The translations under genes and the position numbers were made by a program. Shown here piece by piece: positions 8,701-16,864 of a DNA stretch of 64,000 nt. Location of the stretch: contig DASVDR010000014.1 in the NCBI GenBank assembly GCA_036381015.1, positions 62,001 through 126,000 on the forward strand, in the 5' to 3' direction. Origin of the DNA: Gammaproteobacteria bacterium. Lineage in GTDB: Bacteria > Pseudomonadota > Gammaproteobacteria > Steroidobacterales > Rariloculaceae. Under the pieces are notes generated by a model that was given only the letters and a program-made list of their open reading frames with translations, was not told the DNA's origin and searched no databases. Each line of letters starts with the position of its first letter. Position 1 is the stretch's first letter.

Positions 8701-8872
8701 CCAGAACACCCTCGGCGTCGTGATCTTCTTCGGCGTGTTGGTCGCGACGATGCTCACGCTGTTCGTCGTGCCGTCGTTCTACCATCTCTTCGCGCGGCAT
8801 ACGGGGTCGCCCGGCGAGGTCGCGGCAAAGCTCCGCGCGCTGCAGGCGGGGATCGCTCGGTCCGCCAGCTGA
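5765..8872 (+). CDS. RND-family inner-membrane efflux permease (HAE1/AcrB type)
   Basis: At 1035 residues the length is normal for AcrB/MexF-type proton-driven multidrug exporters. TM1 follows directly after the start (RPVFATVISLVLVAFGVLSF). The proton-relay acidic pair is present in TM4 (GLVVDDSIVVLENAHR), and the relay lysine is present in TM10 (GIASKNGVLIVEF). Two periplasmic porter/docking loops lie at about 30-330 and 550-860. An uninterrupted run of nine glycines (7718-7744), just before the second porter half, is unusual. Substrates cannot be predicted. Cotranscription with the adaptor is likely. Confidence 0.93.
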   Translation: MWLSDVSVKRPVFATVISLVLVAFGVLSFRDLTVREQPDVVPPVVQVQTSYPGASAAIIETRITQILEGELSGIEGVKSIRSTSRDGQSSVTVEFELDRDLDEAANDVRDRVSRILGRLPEDADPPSVSKSDSDTQPIMWLTLTSDRMGMMELTDYMERYVIDRFASIPGVSQIRVFGAGGPSMRIWLDRHALAARNLTVTDVENALRAENIELPAGRIESLDRDFQVRIARNYQTAEDFRRLVLFEGEDGHLVRLGEVADVEVGPRQHERMFRTNGATTTGFGVIKQSTANTVEVLDAVKAEVAKLNDEFPEGMRIITSGDDSIYIRSAIRSVYETILITTVLVGFVIFVFIGNLRAMLIPLVTIPVCLIASFSALAAFGYSINLVTLLALVLCIGLVVDDSIVVLENAHRRIETGEAPLLAAFNGTRQVSFAILASTAVLVSVFAPVAFLKDNIGRIFAELAVTMAAAIIFSCVLSLSLAPMLCSKLLKPATREGRLTHALDKGFEWVAAKYKAALHHSLKAPWAAAVVSIAIGFGAYALVRQVPQEYAPEEDQGQFNAQLQAPEGMSFEQMVEAGMQAESYMEPYFEDGTIQRGVVSVPGWGNAAGIVNVTLRPWDERTITTDELMEELNRKWAQIPSVRIIAFPRRSGGGGGGGGGQPVQIVLGGPTYEELAHWRDIIIDRASENPGLLRFDSDLKETQPQVLVRIDSDRAASLGVSTRAIGQTLQTMMSERTVTTYVVDGEEYDVVLQAKPEQRATYSDLRNIFVRSERSGQLIPLSNLVRLESIAGPSELNRYNRLRAVTISASLADGYTLGEALDYLENLVRTELPPTAQLDYRGESLEFKEASGSLLFTFGVALFVVFLVLAAQFESFVHPLVIMVTVPLAVAGGLFGLWITGMTLNIYSQIGIIMLVGIASKNGVLIVEFINQLRDQGREFTEAVEEAARIRFRPVIMTAFATMMGAVPLIFATGPGSSSQNTLGVVIFFGVLVATMLTLFVVPSFYHLFARHTGSPGEVAAKLRALQAGIARSAS

Positions 8873-8904
8873 TCGAAGCGGGACTCGAGCTCGTGCGGGA
8901 GATC

Positions 8905-8922
8905 GATACCGGCGCCGGTATC
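8905..8922. promoter_or_regulatory. Perfect 18-bp palindrome between RND permease and cytochrome P460 genes
   Basis: GATACCGGCGCCGGTATC is a perfect 18-bp palindrome with no spacer, in the 85-bp gap between two same-strand genes. It could be an operator for a dimeric regulator or a weak hairpin. It has no T-tract, so a rho-independent terminator is unlikely. Confidence 0.4.
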
Positions 8923-8957
8923 TCCGGCGTCGAGGCGACGTGCCGGAAGGCGTAGCG

Positions 8958-9542
8958 ATGCGACTCTCTGTTCAGAATGCCGTAGCGGCGGCGCTCTCGG
9001 CGGCCGCGGTGCTCGTCGCGGCCGGCGCGGCGCTCGGTCAATCGAACGGCGAAGCGGATGCCGCGCTCACGGCGGCCCGCTACACCGACGGCGGCGATCT
9101 CGAATTTCCGGCGAATACCGACGAGTGGATCGTGCTCGGCACCGGCATCGGCGGCGGCTACGAGGAGGGCGTGCTCGACCCCGCGAACCCCGGCCCGATC
9201 ACGGTCGCGCAGATCGAGCCGAGCGCGTACCGCTATCTGCTCGAGCACGGCCGCTATGCGGACGGCACGATGCTGCTGCTCACGTTCTACCGCACGCAGG
9301 AGAAGCCGGAGCCCGCGCTTCGCGGCTTCGTGCAGGGCGACGTCGCCCTCCGCGAGATCCACGTGATCGATCGCGAGCGGTATCCGGAGGAAGGCCGTGC
9401 GTTCTTCCAGTACCCGCCCGGGACCGCGGTCAGCGAGAAGCTGCCGCTCGGCAGCGAATGCGTCGCTTGCCACGCCGAGCACGGCGCCTTCGACGGGACG
9501 TTCACGCAGTTCTACCCTCCGGTGCGCCGTTTCGCCGATTAG
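8958..9542 (+). CDS. Cytochrome P460-family heme protein, exported
   Basis: Starting from ATG 8958, the 194-residue protein carries a cleavable signal peptide (hydrophobic stretch to about residue 27, ending ALGQS). The body contains the features of the cytochrome P460 family: a GTG-rich beta segment (VLGTGIGGGYEEG), a FVQGDVALREIHVIDRERY strand region, and a single c-type heme site CVACH at about residues 167-171 near the C-terminus. P460 proteins are periplasmic and can oxidise hydroxylamine or act as NO-related oxidases or c'-beta gas binders. Which applies here is unknown. No cross-link lysine was assigned. Confidence 0.82.
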   Translation: MRLSVQNAVAAALSAAAVLVAAGAALGQSNGEADAALTAARYTDGGDLEFPANTDEWIVLGTGIGGGYEEGVLDPANPGPITVAQIEPSAYRYLLEHGRYADGTMLLLTFYRTQEKPEPALRGFVQGDVALREIHVIDRERYPEEGRAFFQYPPGTAVSEKLPLGSECVACHAEHGAFDGTFTQFYPPVRRFAD

Positions 9543-9675
9543 CAGCGCCGCGGGCGCATTCCGCGCGCGCCGTCCCGGTCCATCCTCCTGCACACCGACG
9601 CGGATTGCGCGATACTCCGGGTACCGACGCATGAGTCTCTCCTGATCGATCGAGGCGAGCGGGGAAGGAGAACCG

Positions 9676-10623
9676 ATGAGCACACTGCCGAAGTCGATAC
9701 TCGGCCGTACCGGGCTCGAGGTGACGAAGCTCGGCTACGGCGCCATGGAGCTGCGCGGGGTCGATCACTTCCCGCGCCTGTCGGCCGGTGAGGCGAGCGC
9801 CCTCCTGAACGGCGTGCTGGACCACGGGATCAACTACATCGATACCTCGCCCGATTACGGCTACTCCGAGGAGCTGATCGGCCGGCACCTTGCGCATCGC
9901 CGCAACGAGTTCTATCTCGCGAGCAAGTGCGGTTGTCCCGTGGAGCCGCCCGACGTGCCTTACGAGGATCGCAAGCCGCACAGCTTCACCCGGGAGAACA
10001 TCCGCGCCGGCGTCGAGCAGAGCCTTGCGCGCATGAAGACCGATCATCTCGACGTCGTGCAGTTCCATCTCAGCCCGTCGCGCTCGGTCCTCGAGCGAGA
10101 CGACTCTCTCGCGGAGCTCGAGGCGCTCAGGGACGAAGGCAAGGTCCGCTTCATCGGGATGTCGGGTACTCGTCCCGAGCTCGAGGAGCACATCGAGATG
10201 GGGGTCTTCGACGTCTTCCAAATTCCGTACTCGGTGCTCGAGCGCGAGCACGAAGCGCTGATTCACGAGGCGGCGCGGCGCGGCGCCGGCATCGTGATTC
10301 GCGGCGGCGTCGCGCGGGGCGTGTTCGTCAAGGACGAGTCGGTCATCGACGACTATCCCGCGTTTCTCCAGGCCGGGTTCCGGGCCAGACGGCGGCTGTG
10401 GCAGCAGACGAAGACCGACGACCTGCTCGAGGGCATCACGCCGATGGAATTCATGCTGCGCTTCACGATCAGCAATCCCGACATGTCGACCACGATCGTC
10501 GGAACGGCGAGCCTTGCGCACTTGAAGGACAACGTGGAGGCGGCCGCCAAGGGGCCGCTGCCGAACGATCTCTACGAAGAAGCCCGGAAACGATTTGCCG
10601 CCGCGGGGCAACGCTCGGAGTGA
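9676..10623 (+). CDS. Aldo/keto reductase
   Basis: This 315-residue protein is preceded by a strong Shine-Dalgarno (GGAAGGAG at 9662-9669). It has the aldo/keto reductase TIM-barrel signatures: LGRTGLEVTKLGYGAMEL at the N-terminus, the catalytic Asp/Tyr segment YIDTSPDYGYSEELIGRHL, the lysine in YLASKCG, and the cofactor-loop signature near STTIVGTASLAHLKDN. Such enzymes reduce carbonyls with NADPH in the cytoplasm. The Cys-containing segment KCGCPVEPPD is unlike the shortest family members. The 3' end overlaps the convergent GlyGly-CTERM gene by 52 bases. The substrate is not predictable. Confidence 0.9.
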   Translation: MSTLPKSILGRTGLEVTKLGYGAMELRGVDHFPRLSAGEASALLNGVLDHGINYIDTSPDYGYSEELIGRHLAHRRNEFYLASKCGCPVEPPDVPYEDRKPHSFTRENIRAGVEQSLARMKTDHLDVVQFHLSPSRSVLERDDSLAELEALRDEGKVRFIGMSGTRPELEEHIEMGVFDVFQIPYSVLEREHEALIHEAARRGAGIVIRGGVARGVFVKDESVIDDYPAFLQAGFRARRRLWQQTKTDDLLEGITPMEFMLRFTISNPDMSTTIVGTASLAHLKDNVEAAAKGPLPNDLYEEARKRFAAAGQRSE

Positions 10624-11789
10624 GCTCTTCGTCGTGGGCCCCGCGTCTTTGCGTTGCCGCGACGTCCGAGCATCGCGCACGAAACGAGCAGCAGCAGCGC
10701 CGCCCCGGCCGCGCCTCCTCCGCCGCCGCCGGCGGGCTCCCGGGGTACGACCTCGACCGTCCGCGTCGCCGTGGTCACGTTTCCGGCGCTGTCGACGACG
10801 TCGTAGGTGACGCTGTATCGGCCTATCACGTTCGTATCGACAGGGTTGTCGACGACGATCAGGCTCGTGAGATCGCCGTCGACGTCGTCGACGGCGCTCG
10901 CACCGGCGTCGTCGTACGTCTCGCCGACGGTGATCGTGATCGTCGAGTCGCCGTTCAACGTGAGGACCGGCGGGCTGTCGGGCCCGCCGTCGCCCGGCCC
11001 GGCCTCCGTCACGCGCAACACGGCGCGCGCCTCGTCGTTGGCGGGATTCCGGTCGGTCGGGACGGCATCGACTATGGACACGCGCGCAACGGCGAGGACC
11101 TCGCCGGCCGCGCTCGCGATGGCGCTCACGTCGGCGGATCTCGCTGCACCGGCCAAGAGCGGCGACCAGCGACACACGACGGCCGTTTGATCCCCGCGCG
11201 GCTCGATGGAGCAGGATTGGTCGTCGACGGCGTCGATGCCGAAGGGCGGATCGCCGGAGAACGCGGTCTCGAGAACGAAGTTCGCGACGTCGGCATCCGC
11301 CAGGTTCCGCGCCGTCACTTGCCAAGTGACGCGATCGCCGACGGCGGCGGGATTCGGGGTCACGGTGATAGACGCCGCGAGGTCCGCGCCTTCCGGCGGC
11401 GGGCCGCTCGGCACGACGTCGACCGTGATCGAGAACTCCTGATCGACCTCGTCGCGTTTCACTTTGGCGCGCAGCCTTATCCGGTGCTCGCCGATGTCTT
11501 CCAGACCGGGCGTGCCGAAAATCGTGTCGTGTCCGTCGAACTCGAGCCACCGCGGCAGCGCTCGCGCGATGAATCGGAGTCGGCCGTCGTCGTCGTCATC
11601 GTCATCGTCGCGATCGTCGTCGTCGGGGACGTTCTCGGCGGTCATCCGGTACGAGTAGGTTTGGCCGACGGTCGCGGTCGTGGGCGGCTCGCTCGTGAAG
11701 ACGAGCTCGGCGAGCGCCGGTGCGTTGGCGATCAAGGCTACCAGGGCGGTGATTACGGCCAGTCGCCGCGAAAAAGGCTCTAAGCGCAT
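10572..11789 (-). CDS. Exported multidomain beta protein with GlyGly-CTERM-like sorting tail
   Basis: The 405-residue protein, from ATG 11789, has a signal peptide (residues 1-25, ending ALAE) and a putative-Ig/cadherin-like domain (VFTSEPPTTATVGQTYSYRMTA ... DTIFGTP). That domain is interrupted by a short Asp run. It is followed by a DUF11-like repeat (about 140-265), a DUF5011-like Ig domain (LTLNGDSTITITVGETYDDAG) and a tail of six glycines, a hydrophobic helix and Arg-rich residues. The tail matches the GlyGly-CTERM type processed by rhombosortase, so the mature protein is probably secreted or surface-exposed. A longer paralogue lies at 53557-56223. Its end overlaps the aldo/keto reductase end. 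Confidence 0.78.
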   Translation of the reverse strand: MRLEPFSRRLAVITALVALIANAPALAELVFTSEPPTTATVGQTYSYRMTAENVPDDDDRDDDDDDDDGRLRFIARALPRWLEFDGHDTIFGTPGLEDIGEHRIRLRAKVKRDEVDQEFSITVDVVPSGPPPEGADLAASITVTPNPAAVGDRVTWQVTARNLADADVANFVLETAFSGDPPFGIDAVDDQSCSIEPRGDQTAVVCRWSPLLAGAARSADVSAIASAAGEVLAVARVSIVDAVPTDRNPANDEARAVLRVTEAGPGDGGPDSPPVLTLNGDSTITITVGETYDDAGASAVDDVDGDLTSLIVVDNPVDTNVIGRYSVTYDVVDSAGNVTTATRTVEVVPREPAGGGGGGAAGAALLLLVSCAMLGRRGNAKTRGPRRRAHSERCPAAANRFRASS

Positions 11790-12037
11790 TCTTTTTGTAT
11801 TCGAGAGACGTTCCTGGGTTTGATGAATAAGCAGGCAAGAAGCGTGCCGCCAGGATTGGCAGCCGCACGGTGCGGCCTGCCGCGCCCCGATATTTCCGCG
11901 CCGGGGCGTCGTTTCGATTCTTGACCCGATTGCCGCTTGTGTGCAGGAATGACGGCTGTCGGGGGGTGTGCGCGGTCGGTGGTCGGCCGGCAAACCTCCT
12001 CGGCCCGGCATGTAGGCTGTTGAACGAGGTGCTCTCG
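11790..12037. other. Divergent intergenic region
   Basis: This 248-bp gap separates the divergent GlyGly-CTERM gene and the exported methyltransferase gene. It must hold promoters for both. GC-rich inverted stretches (such as GCCGCACGGTGCGGCC near 11862-11877) are visible, but I could not assign a convincing -35/-10 pair on either strand. Confidence 0.4.
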
Positions 12038-12778
12038 ATGAAGTGGGTGGTGCCGCTGCTCGTCGTGCTCTTTAGCGTCGTCTCGCCGTCTCGAGCGATG
12101 GCTCAACCCGACCTCGCGTCGATTCTCGAAAGTCCGGCCCGTCCCCAAGAGGACCGCGACCGGGATGCGAGCCGCCGCCCGGCCGAGGTCATCGAGTTCT
12201 TCGGCATCGAACGGGGCGCGCACGTCGCCGATCTGCTTACGGGCGGCGGCTATTGGACGCGAATCCTCGTCCCGTTGGTCGGTCCCGAAGGCCGCGTCTT
12301 CGCCGGCAACAATCCTTTTTTCGACGAGTTTTTCGGCGATGCGTTCGATGCGCTTCTCGCGGAGCCGGCGTTCGCGAGTGTCGTGAGAATCGACGGCCCG
12401 GTCGATGAAATCGCGTTGCCGGAGGACGGCTCTCTCGATGCCGTGATAATGGTCATGGCGTACCATGATCTTTTCCTCACGGACGAGGATCGCGGCGTGC
12501 TCAATCGCAAAGTTTTCGCCGCGCTGAAGCCCGGGGGCGTCTACGGGATCATCGACCACGAGGCCGGGGAGGGCGTCGGCGCGAGCCAGGTCGAAGCGCT
12601 GCACCGCATCGAGAAACGGATCGTCGTCGACGAGATCGAGGCCGCGGGGTTTCGGCTCGCCGACGAAGCGGACTTCCTGCGCAACGAAGCCGACGATCAC
12701 TCGTCGGGGATTTTCGACCCCGAAATCGCCGGCAACACCGACCGCTTCGTGCTGCGCTTCGAAAAGCCGTCCGAGTAG
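12038..12778 (+). CDS. Exported SAM-dependent methyltransferase-like protein (COG4798 type)
   Basis: The 246-residue protein, from ATG 12038, begins with a signal peptide (MKWVVPLLVVLFSVVSPSRAMAQ) and continues into a class I Rossmann methyltransferase core. Motif I is HVADLLTGGGYWTRILVPLV. Acidic strand 2 is weak. Motif IV is AVIMVMAYHDLF, and there is an LKPGGVYGIIDHE strand. This combination of signal peptide and methyltransferase fold is characteristic of the COG4798 'predicted methyltransferase' group. Because SAM is not expected in the periplasm, the biochemical role is unclear. The start could instead lie earlier in the same frame (11870), but the signal peptide supports 12038. Confidence 0.75.
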   Translation: MKWVVPLLVVLFSVVSPSRAMAQPDLASILESPARPQEDRDRDASRRPAEVIEFFGIERGAHVADLLTGGGYWTRILVPLVGPEGRVFAGNNPFFDEFFGDAFDALLAEPAFASVVRIDGPVDEIALPEDGSLDAVIMVMAYHDLFLTDEDRGVLNRKVFAALKPGGVYGIIDHEAGEGVGASQVEALHRIEKRIVVDEIEAAGFRLADEADFLRNEADDHSSGIFDPEIAGNTDRFVLRFEKPSE

Positions 12779-12898
12779 CGCGGGCCCGGCCCCGAGAGAT
12801 CGATGCCGCCGCCGCGGGGCGCGAATCCCGCGGCGGTCGGATCGGTGAGCTGCGAATCGGTCTATGACATCGGGCCGCGGGCGATCAGGTGCCTTCCG

Positions 12899-13348
12899 TC
12901 ACTTGCGGATTTGGCCGCGAAGGGCACCGACCGGGTACTCGCGGTTGAGGACGACGAGGTAGTACTTCTCCGGCGAGGCCGCGATCGTCGCGATGATGTT
13001 CGGCTTCGCCGACTTCCTCCGGCCGACGAGCGTGCCGTCCTCGTTGCTTTCGATCACGATGGGCACGACGACGTTTCCCTCCGAGCCTACCGCGCCTTCG
13101 CGAATGTGCAGTGCCGTGGGCGGGGCGATATTCGAGTAGCTGAGGCGGACTTCGACCTCGTTCGTTTCCGGGTTCATCGTGACCGTGGCCTCTCCCCGGC
13201 CGTCCGGATCACCCGACGCTTCCGGGCCCGACAGGGTCACTTCGAACGTGGCCTGCTCGCCGAACGCGAGGAGCGGCGCGAGCAGCAGGGCGCACGCCGC
13301 TGCCGCGAGAACGGAAGGTCTGTTGCGGAGTTCGAGGTTCATTTTCAC
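12899..13348 (-). CDS. Secreted CHRD-domain protein
   Basis: This 149-residue protein starts at GTG 13348. An AGGAGA site seven bases upstream of the GTG supports that start over the internal ATG at 13342. A signal peptide covers about residues 1-30 (ALLLAPLLAFGEQ). The remainder is a CHRD domain (chordin-type beta domain): the PPTALHIREGAVG segment and the C-terminal YYLVVLNREYPVGALRGQI are the domain's most typical stretches. CHRD proteins are exported, and their bacterial role is not established. It lies 30 bases after the next gene upstream on the same strand and is probably cotranscribed with it. Confidence 0.82.
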   Translation of the reverse strand: MKMNLELRNRPSVLAAAACALLLAPLLAFGEQATFEVTLSGPEASGDPDGRGEATVTMNPETNEVEVRLSYSNIAPPTALHIREGAVGSEGNVVVPIVIESNEDGTLVGRRKSAKPNIIATIAASPEKYYLVVLNREYPVGALRGQIRK

Positions 13349-13378
13349 TATTCGGTCTCCTGTGCGCCGCCTGCCGAT

Positions 13379-14839
13379 TCAGCTGCCCGCTGCATCTATC
13401 CGCTTGAAGGTCACCGGCATCGTGCCCTGAATGCTGTAGATGCCCCCTTCCAGCGTCCCGTCCTCGGTCAGCGTGACGGTCGCGCTCCAAGGGTCGACGT
13501 TCGGGAACGTGAATTCGAGCTTGCGCCCGTCGATGCTGAAGTCCCTGAGGGGCTTGTCGATCTCGCCGAGCGTCGTGCCGATCAGCTTGCCGTTGACGGT
13601 GCCGTCCGCGTTCTTCGTGAACTCGAGCTCGATATCGAGGTCGATCGTGACGATCCGCGGGCGGCCGACCCAGCGGCCCGCGAGCGCATCGGCCACGTCC
13701 GCGGCGACCTCGACCGGAGGCTGCTCCGGCTCGGGCGTCGGGTGAGCGCGCTCGTACCGGTTCGTTTCGATGTAGTTGCGGACGATCGTGTTGCCCTCGT
13801 GGCAGGCGTACTCCGGGAACACGTAATCCGGATCGTGCCGCATCGGATAACGGACCGTGAACGGCTCCGTCAGGATGACCGGGTCCTCGGTCGTGATTTC
13901 ATAAAGCCAGGTGTCGTCGTTCAGACGAATGATCCGTTCCGTGGTCTTCATCTGGTCGCTGGCCGGAAAGCGGTTGCCCGGCGGCGAGCCTTGCACGGCG
14001 AGATTGATCATCGGATTGTTGACCGCCATGCCGTCGCGGTAGTTGGTCGTCTCGACGACGAACGTGGTGCCTTCCCAGTGCCCCCGTGACTCGCCGAGCC
14101 ACTGCTTGATCGCCGGGTCCAGCGGAGCGCGGCCGTCAATCGGAATGATCCGGGCCTCGTGAATCATCTCGGTTTGGAAGACCACGTAGTTCGGCGTCTG
14201 CCAGATGCGGAATCCGCCGTTGTAGCGGTACGGCATCATCATCGACGGCATCCCGCGCGTGACGCAGCGGTCCCAGCTGTCGAAGTTCTCGACGGACTCG
14301 AACGTGATGTCCTCGCCCGGCAAGGCCCAGTCGCTGCCCATCTCGTAGGCGCGCAGCTTGCCTTCGGGCGTCAGCGGCGGAAGCAGGCCGTTCGGCGGAT
14401 CCACGAGCAGGTTGGTCTGCCGCTGCGGAATGCGATTCGGCTGGCCGCCCCGGAACGCGGTGGAAAGGTCGCCGCGCGCGAGCGCCTCGGCGGTCCGGTC
14501 GACGCGATTGCGGTACTCCTCCATGCGCCGGTTGTATTCCTCCTCCGGAACCCACTTCTGGTCGAGGTCGCACGGGGGCGCGTTCGGCCGGTAGCTGTCC
14601 GCGCAGCGCTCGAGCGGGACGCGCGAAGCCTGCATCATGTCGAGCGTGGCCTGGATATCCGGGTCCCCCCAGGGCGTCATCGGATGCTCCCAGCCTTCCG
14701 GGGTCCCGATGAAATGGTTGGCTTCGCTCGGCTCGCCGCGGATGTCGTCGCTGATCTGCGCATACGCCGTGACCGCCGGCATCGCGGCGAACCCGGCCGC
14801 GATCAGTGCGGCGCGAATCGGGGTTATCTGTGCGTGCAT
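13379..14839 (-). CDS. Secreted protein of unknown function
   Basis: The 486-residue protein has a clear signal peptide (residues 1-27, ending AYAQ). The mature part contains motifs that recur in a widespread uncharacterised family of exported proteins in environmental Proteobacteria and Acidobacteria: SRGHWEGTTFVVETTNYRDG and the preceding MMPYRYNGGFRIWQTPNYVV. The last ~100 residues resemble a lipocalin-like or beta-barrel addition (LAGRWVGRP, DGTLEGGIYSIQGTMPVTF). No catalytic motif is recognised. It shares an operon orientation with the CHRD gene downstream. Confidence 0.75.
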   Translation of the reverse strand: MHAQITPIRAALIAAGFAAMPAVTAYAQISDDIRGEPSEANHFIGTPEGWEHPMTPWGDPDIQATLDMMQASRVPLERCADSYRPNAPPCDLDQKWVPEEEYNRRMEEYRNRVDRTAEALARGDLSTAFRGGQPNRIPQRQTNLLVDPPNGLLPPLTPEGKLRAYEMGSDWALPGEDITFESVENFDSWDRCVTRGMPSMMMPYRYNGGFRIWQTPNYVVFQTEMIHEARIIPIDGRAPLDPAIKQWLGESRGHWEGTTFVVETTNYRDGMAVNNPMINLAVQGSPPGNRFPASDQMKTTERIIRLNDDTWLYEITTEDPVILTEPFTVRYPMRHDPDYVFPEYACHEGNTIVRNYIETNRYERAHPTPEPEQPPVEVAADVADALAGRWVGRPRIVTIDLDIELEFTKNADGTVNGKLIGTTLGEIDKPLRDFSIDGRKLEFTFPNVDPWSATVTLTEDGTLEGGIYSIQGTMPVTFKRIDAAGS

Positions 14840-14986
14840 CGCGCGCTCCTAATGAATTCGGCAAAACGCTCTGTGGTGCTACGGAGAAAATAACCCGCGC
14901 GCGGGCTTCAGGTCCACCGGGGCAGGGTGTCCGCGCGCCGCGAGCGGCGTCGGAGCCTGCCCGCGAGATCGAGCATCGAAAGCCGT

Positions 14987-15877
14987 TCAGGTCGTTCGCG
15001 CCGTGGAGCGCTCCCCGTCGACGATCTCGTCGGCCACCGGGTTTCGCAGCGTGCCGATCTCCGGCACGTGGACCTCGACGACGTCCCCGGGCTTCAGGTA
15101 TTTCGGCGGATCGAAACGTGCGCCGGCGCCGGTCGGCGTGCCGGTGGCGATCAGATCGCCCGGCTTCAGCGGCATGAAGGTCGAGACGTAGGCGATCAGC
15201 CGCGCGAACGGAAACATCAGATTCGCGGTCGTGTCGTCCTGGCGCACCTCGCCGTTCACGCGGGTCGTGAGGTGCAGCGCATCACAGCGCGGGATCTCGT
15301 CGGCCGTGACCATCCACGGGCCGAGGCTCCCGGAACGCGCGAAATTCTTTCCCGGCGTCACGTTGAACTTCGCGTGCCGCAGCCAGTCGCGTACCGAGCC
15401 TTCGTTCATCAACGTGAAGCCTGCGACGTGCCGCAGTGCGTGCGCCTCCGGTATCCGTCGGCCGGCCTGCCCGATCACGAGCACGATCTCGCCCTCGTAG
15501 TCGAGCTGCTCCGATTCCGGCGGCCGGAGGATCGGTTCCCCGTGCGCGACGAGGCTCTCGGGCGTGCGGAAGAAGACGCTCGGGTACTTCGGCTCCTCCA
15601 CGGGCGAGGCGCCGTACTCGCGATCGCGGTTGCGGTAGTTGATGCCGATGCAGACGATCTTGCCCGGATCGGGCACCGTCGGCAGGAGGCGCACGTCGTC
15701 GAAGCCGTAGTCCGGTGCGCGGCCGGCGAGCGCGCGCGCCGCGGCGAGATTGTCCCGCTCGAGAAGCGCCCGCAGCGAGCTGCAATCCGCGAGCCGGCCG
15801 CCGAGGTCGACGATGCCGCCGTCGGCGACGATCCCGAAACCCGGCGAGCCGGCCGCCGTGAAGCTCGCGAGGCGCAT
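14987..15877 (-). CDS. Fumarylacetoacetate hydrolase-fold enzyme (HpaG-like isomerase/decarboxylase)
   Basis: The 296-residue protein starts at ATG 15877, overlapping by one base the stop of the DapA-like gene (TGATG). The FAH-fold core has the metal-binding residues in DYEGEIVLVIG, the KNFARSGSLGPWMV segment and the LIATGTPTGAG loop. These are the signatures of 2-hydroxyhepta-2,4-diene-1,7-dioate isomerase / 5-oxopent-3-ene decarboxylase and related acylpyruvases. Its position beside homologues of HpaE and HpaF points to the decarboxylase/isomerase step after meta-cleavage of homoprotocatechuate or a similar catechol. Acylpyruvase or ureidoglycolate-lyase-like activity is the alternative. 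Confidence 0.82.
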   Translation of the reverse strand: MRLASFTAAGSPGFGIVADGGIVDLGGRLADCSSLRALLERDNLAAARALAGRAPDYGFDDVRLLPTVPDPGKIVCIGINYRNRDREYGASPVEEPKYPSVFFRTPESLVAHGEPILRPPESEQLDYEGEIVLVIGQAGRRIPEAHALRHVAGFTLMNEGSVRDWLRHAKFNVTPGKNFARSGSLGPWMVTADEIPRCDALHLTTRVNGEVRQDDTTANLMFPFARLIAYVSTFMPLKPGDLIATGTPTGAGARFDPPKYLKPGDVVEVHVPEIGTLRNPVADEIVDGERSTARTT

Positions 15878-16782
15878 CAGGCGCCGGCGCCGAGGAGGCC
15901 CGCCCGCGCGAGCACCGAATCGAGCTTCGCGGCGAGCTCCTCCGTTGCCGGCGTCATCGGCAGGCGATGCTCGTTCCTCGGGATCAGCCCGCAGCGCATC
16001 ATCATGTACTTCACGGGAATCGGGTTCGTATCGAAGAACACGGCCTTGTTGATCTCGAGCAGCGCGTCGTGCAGCGCGCGCGCCTGCGCGAGATCGCCGC
16101 GGTCGACGGCCGCGCAAAGATCCGCGAGCGCACGCGGCCGCAGATTGCCGACCGCGTTCATCAGCCCGCACGCCCCGACGGCCATCATCGGAAAGCTGAG
16201 CTCCTCGAGGCCGACGAAGATCCGAAAGTCCGGTCCTAGCGCGGCGAGGCACTCCGAGACGAAGCCGAGATCGTTCACCGCATGCTTCATCCCGACGAAG
16301 CTCGGCGAGCCGTCCTTGAGCGCCTTCAGGGTATCGAGCGTGACACTGACGGCCGTGCGGCCGGGGATGTGGTAGACCATCCACGGCGTCTCGAGCTGCG
16401 CCGTGAGCGCGAGGTAGTAGCGCACGAGGCCTCGCTGCGGCGGGCGGATGTAATACGGCGTGACGATCAGGAGCGCATCGGCCCCGGCCGCGACGGCGTG
16501 CTCCGTGAGCAGCGCGCTTTCGCGCAGCGATTGCGACCCGGTGGCGGCGACGACGGGCACGCGCCCGGCCGCCGCCTCCACGGCGAGCGAGACCAGACGG
16601 TTGCGCTCTTTGACGGTGAGCGTCGAAGGCTCGGCCGTCGTGCCGTTCACGAGAATGCCGTCCGAGCCCTGCTCGATCTGAAACTCCACCATTCGCGCGT
16701 AGGTGTCGTAGTCGACCTCGCCGCCGGCGAACGGCGTGATCAGCGGCGGGATGGATCCGCGCAGTCGTTCGATGCTGCTCAT
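15877..16782 (-). CDS. DapA-family aldolase/lyase
   Basis: This 301-residue TIM-barrel protein belongs to the dihydrodipicolinate synthase/N-acetylneuraminate lyase superfamily. Visible motifs are GTTAEPSTLT (the GTTGE loop), VYHIPGRT (the YNxPxRT strand with the catalytic Tyr) and VGMKHA, whose Lys is the Schiff-base residue. Superfamily members act as pyruvate-dependent aldolases or dehydratases. Next to FAH-fold, HpaE and HpaF genes it probably cleaves the terminal 4-hydroxy-2-oxo acid (the role HpaI plays in enteric bacteria) or hydrates an intermediate. True lysine-pathway DapA is less likely in this context. Confidence 0.8.
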   Translation of the reverse strand: MSSIERLRGSIPPLITPFAGGEVDYDTYARMVEFQIEQGSDGILVNGTTAEPSTLTVKERNRLVSLAVEAAAGRVPVVAATGSQSLRESALLTEHAVAAGADALLIVTPYYIRPPQRGLVRYYLALTAQLETPWMVYHIPGRTAVSVTLDTLKALKDGSPSFVGMKHAVNDLGFVSECLAALGPDFRIFVGLEELSFPMMAVGACGLMNAVGNLRPRALADLCAAVDRGDLAQARALHDALLEINKAVFFDTNPIPVKYMMMRCGLIPRNEHRLPMTPATEELAAKLDSVLARAGLLGAGA

Positions 16783-16864
16783 TGTCCTCGGCTCGCCACG
16801 TCCCGAACGGCGAGCGTACGACGTGCCGCGTCCCGCCGGCAATCGGCGGCGCGGCCGGGCGCGA

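Noticed and set aside
5513-8800. A 1095-residue open frame on the minus strand opposite the RND permease
   Set aside because: The composition (Arg, His, Asp, Glu) is that of an antisense shadow, and the real RND motifs lie on the plus strand.
15877-16782. Lysine-biosynthesis dapA
   Set aside because: The DapA fold is clear, but it is coupled by a one-base overlap to an FAH-fold gene and faces hpaF/hpaE homologues, so an aromatic-degradation aldolase is more likely.
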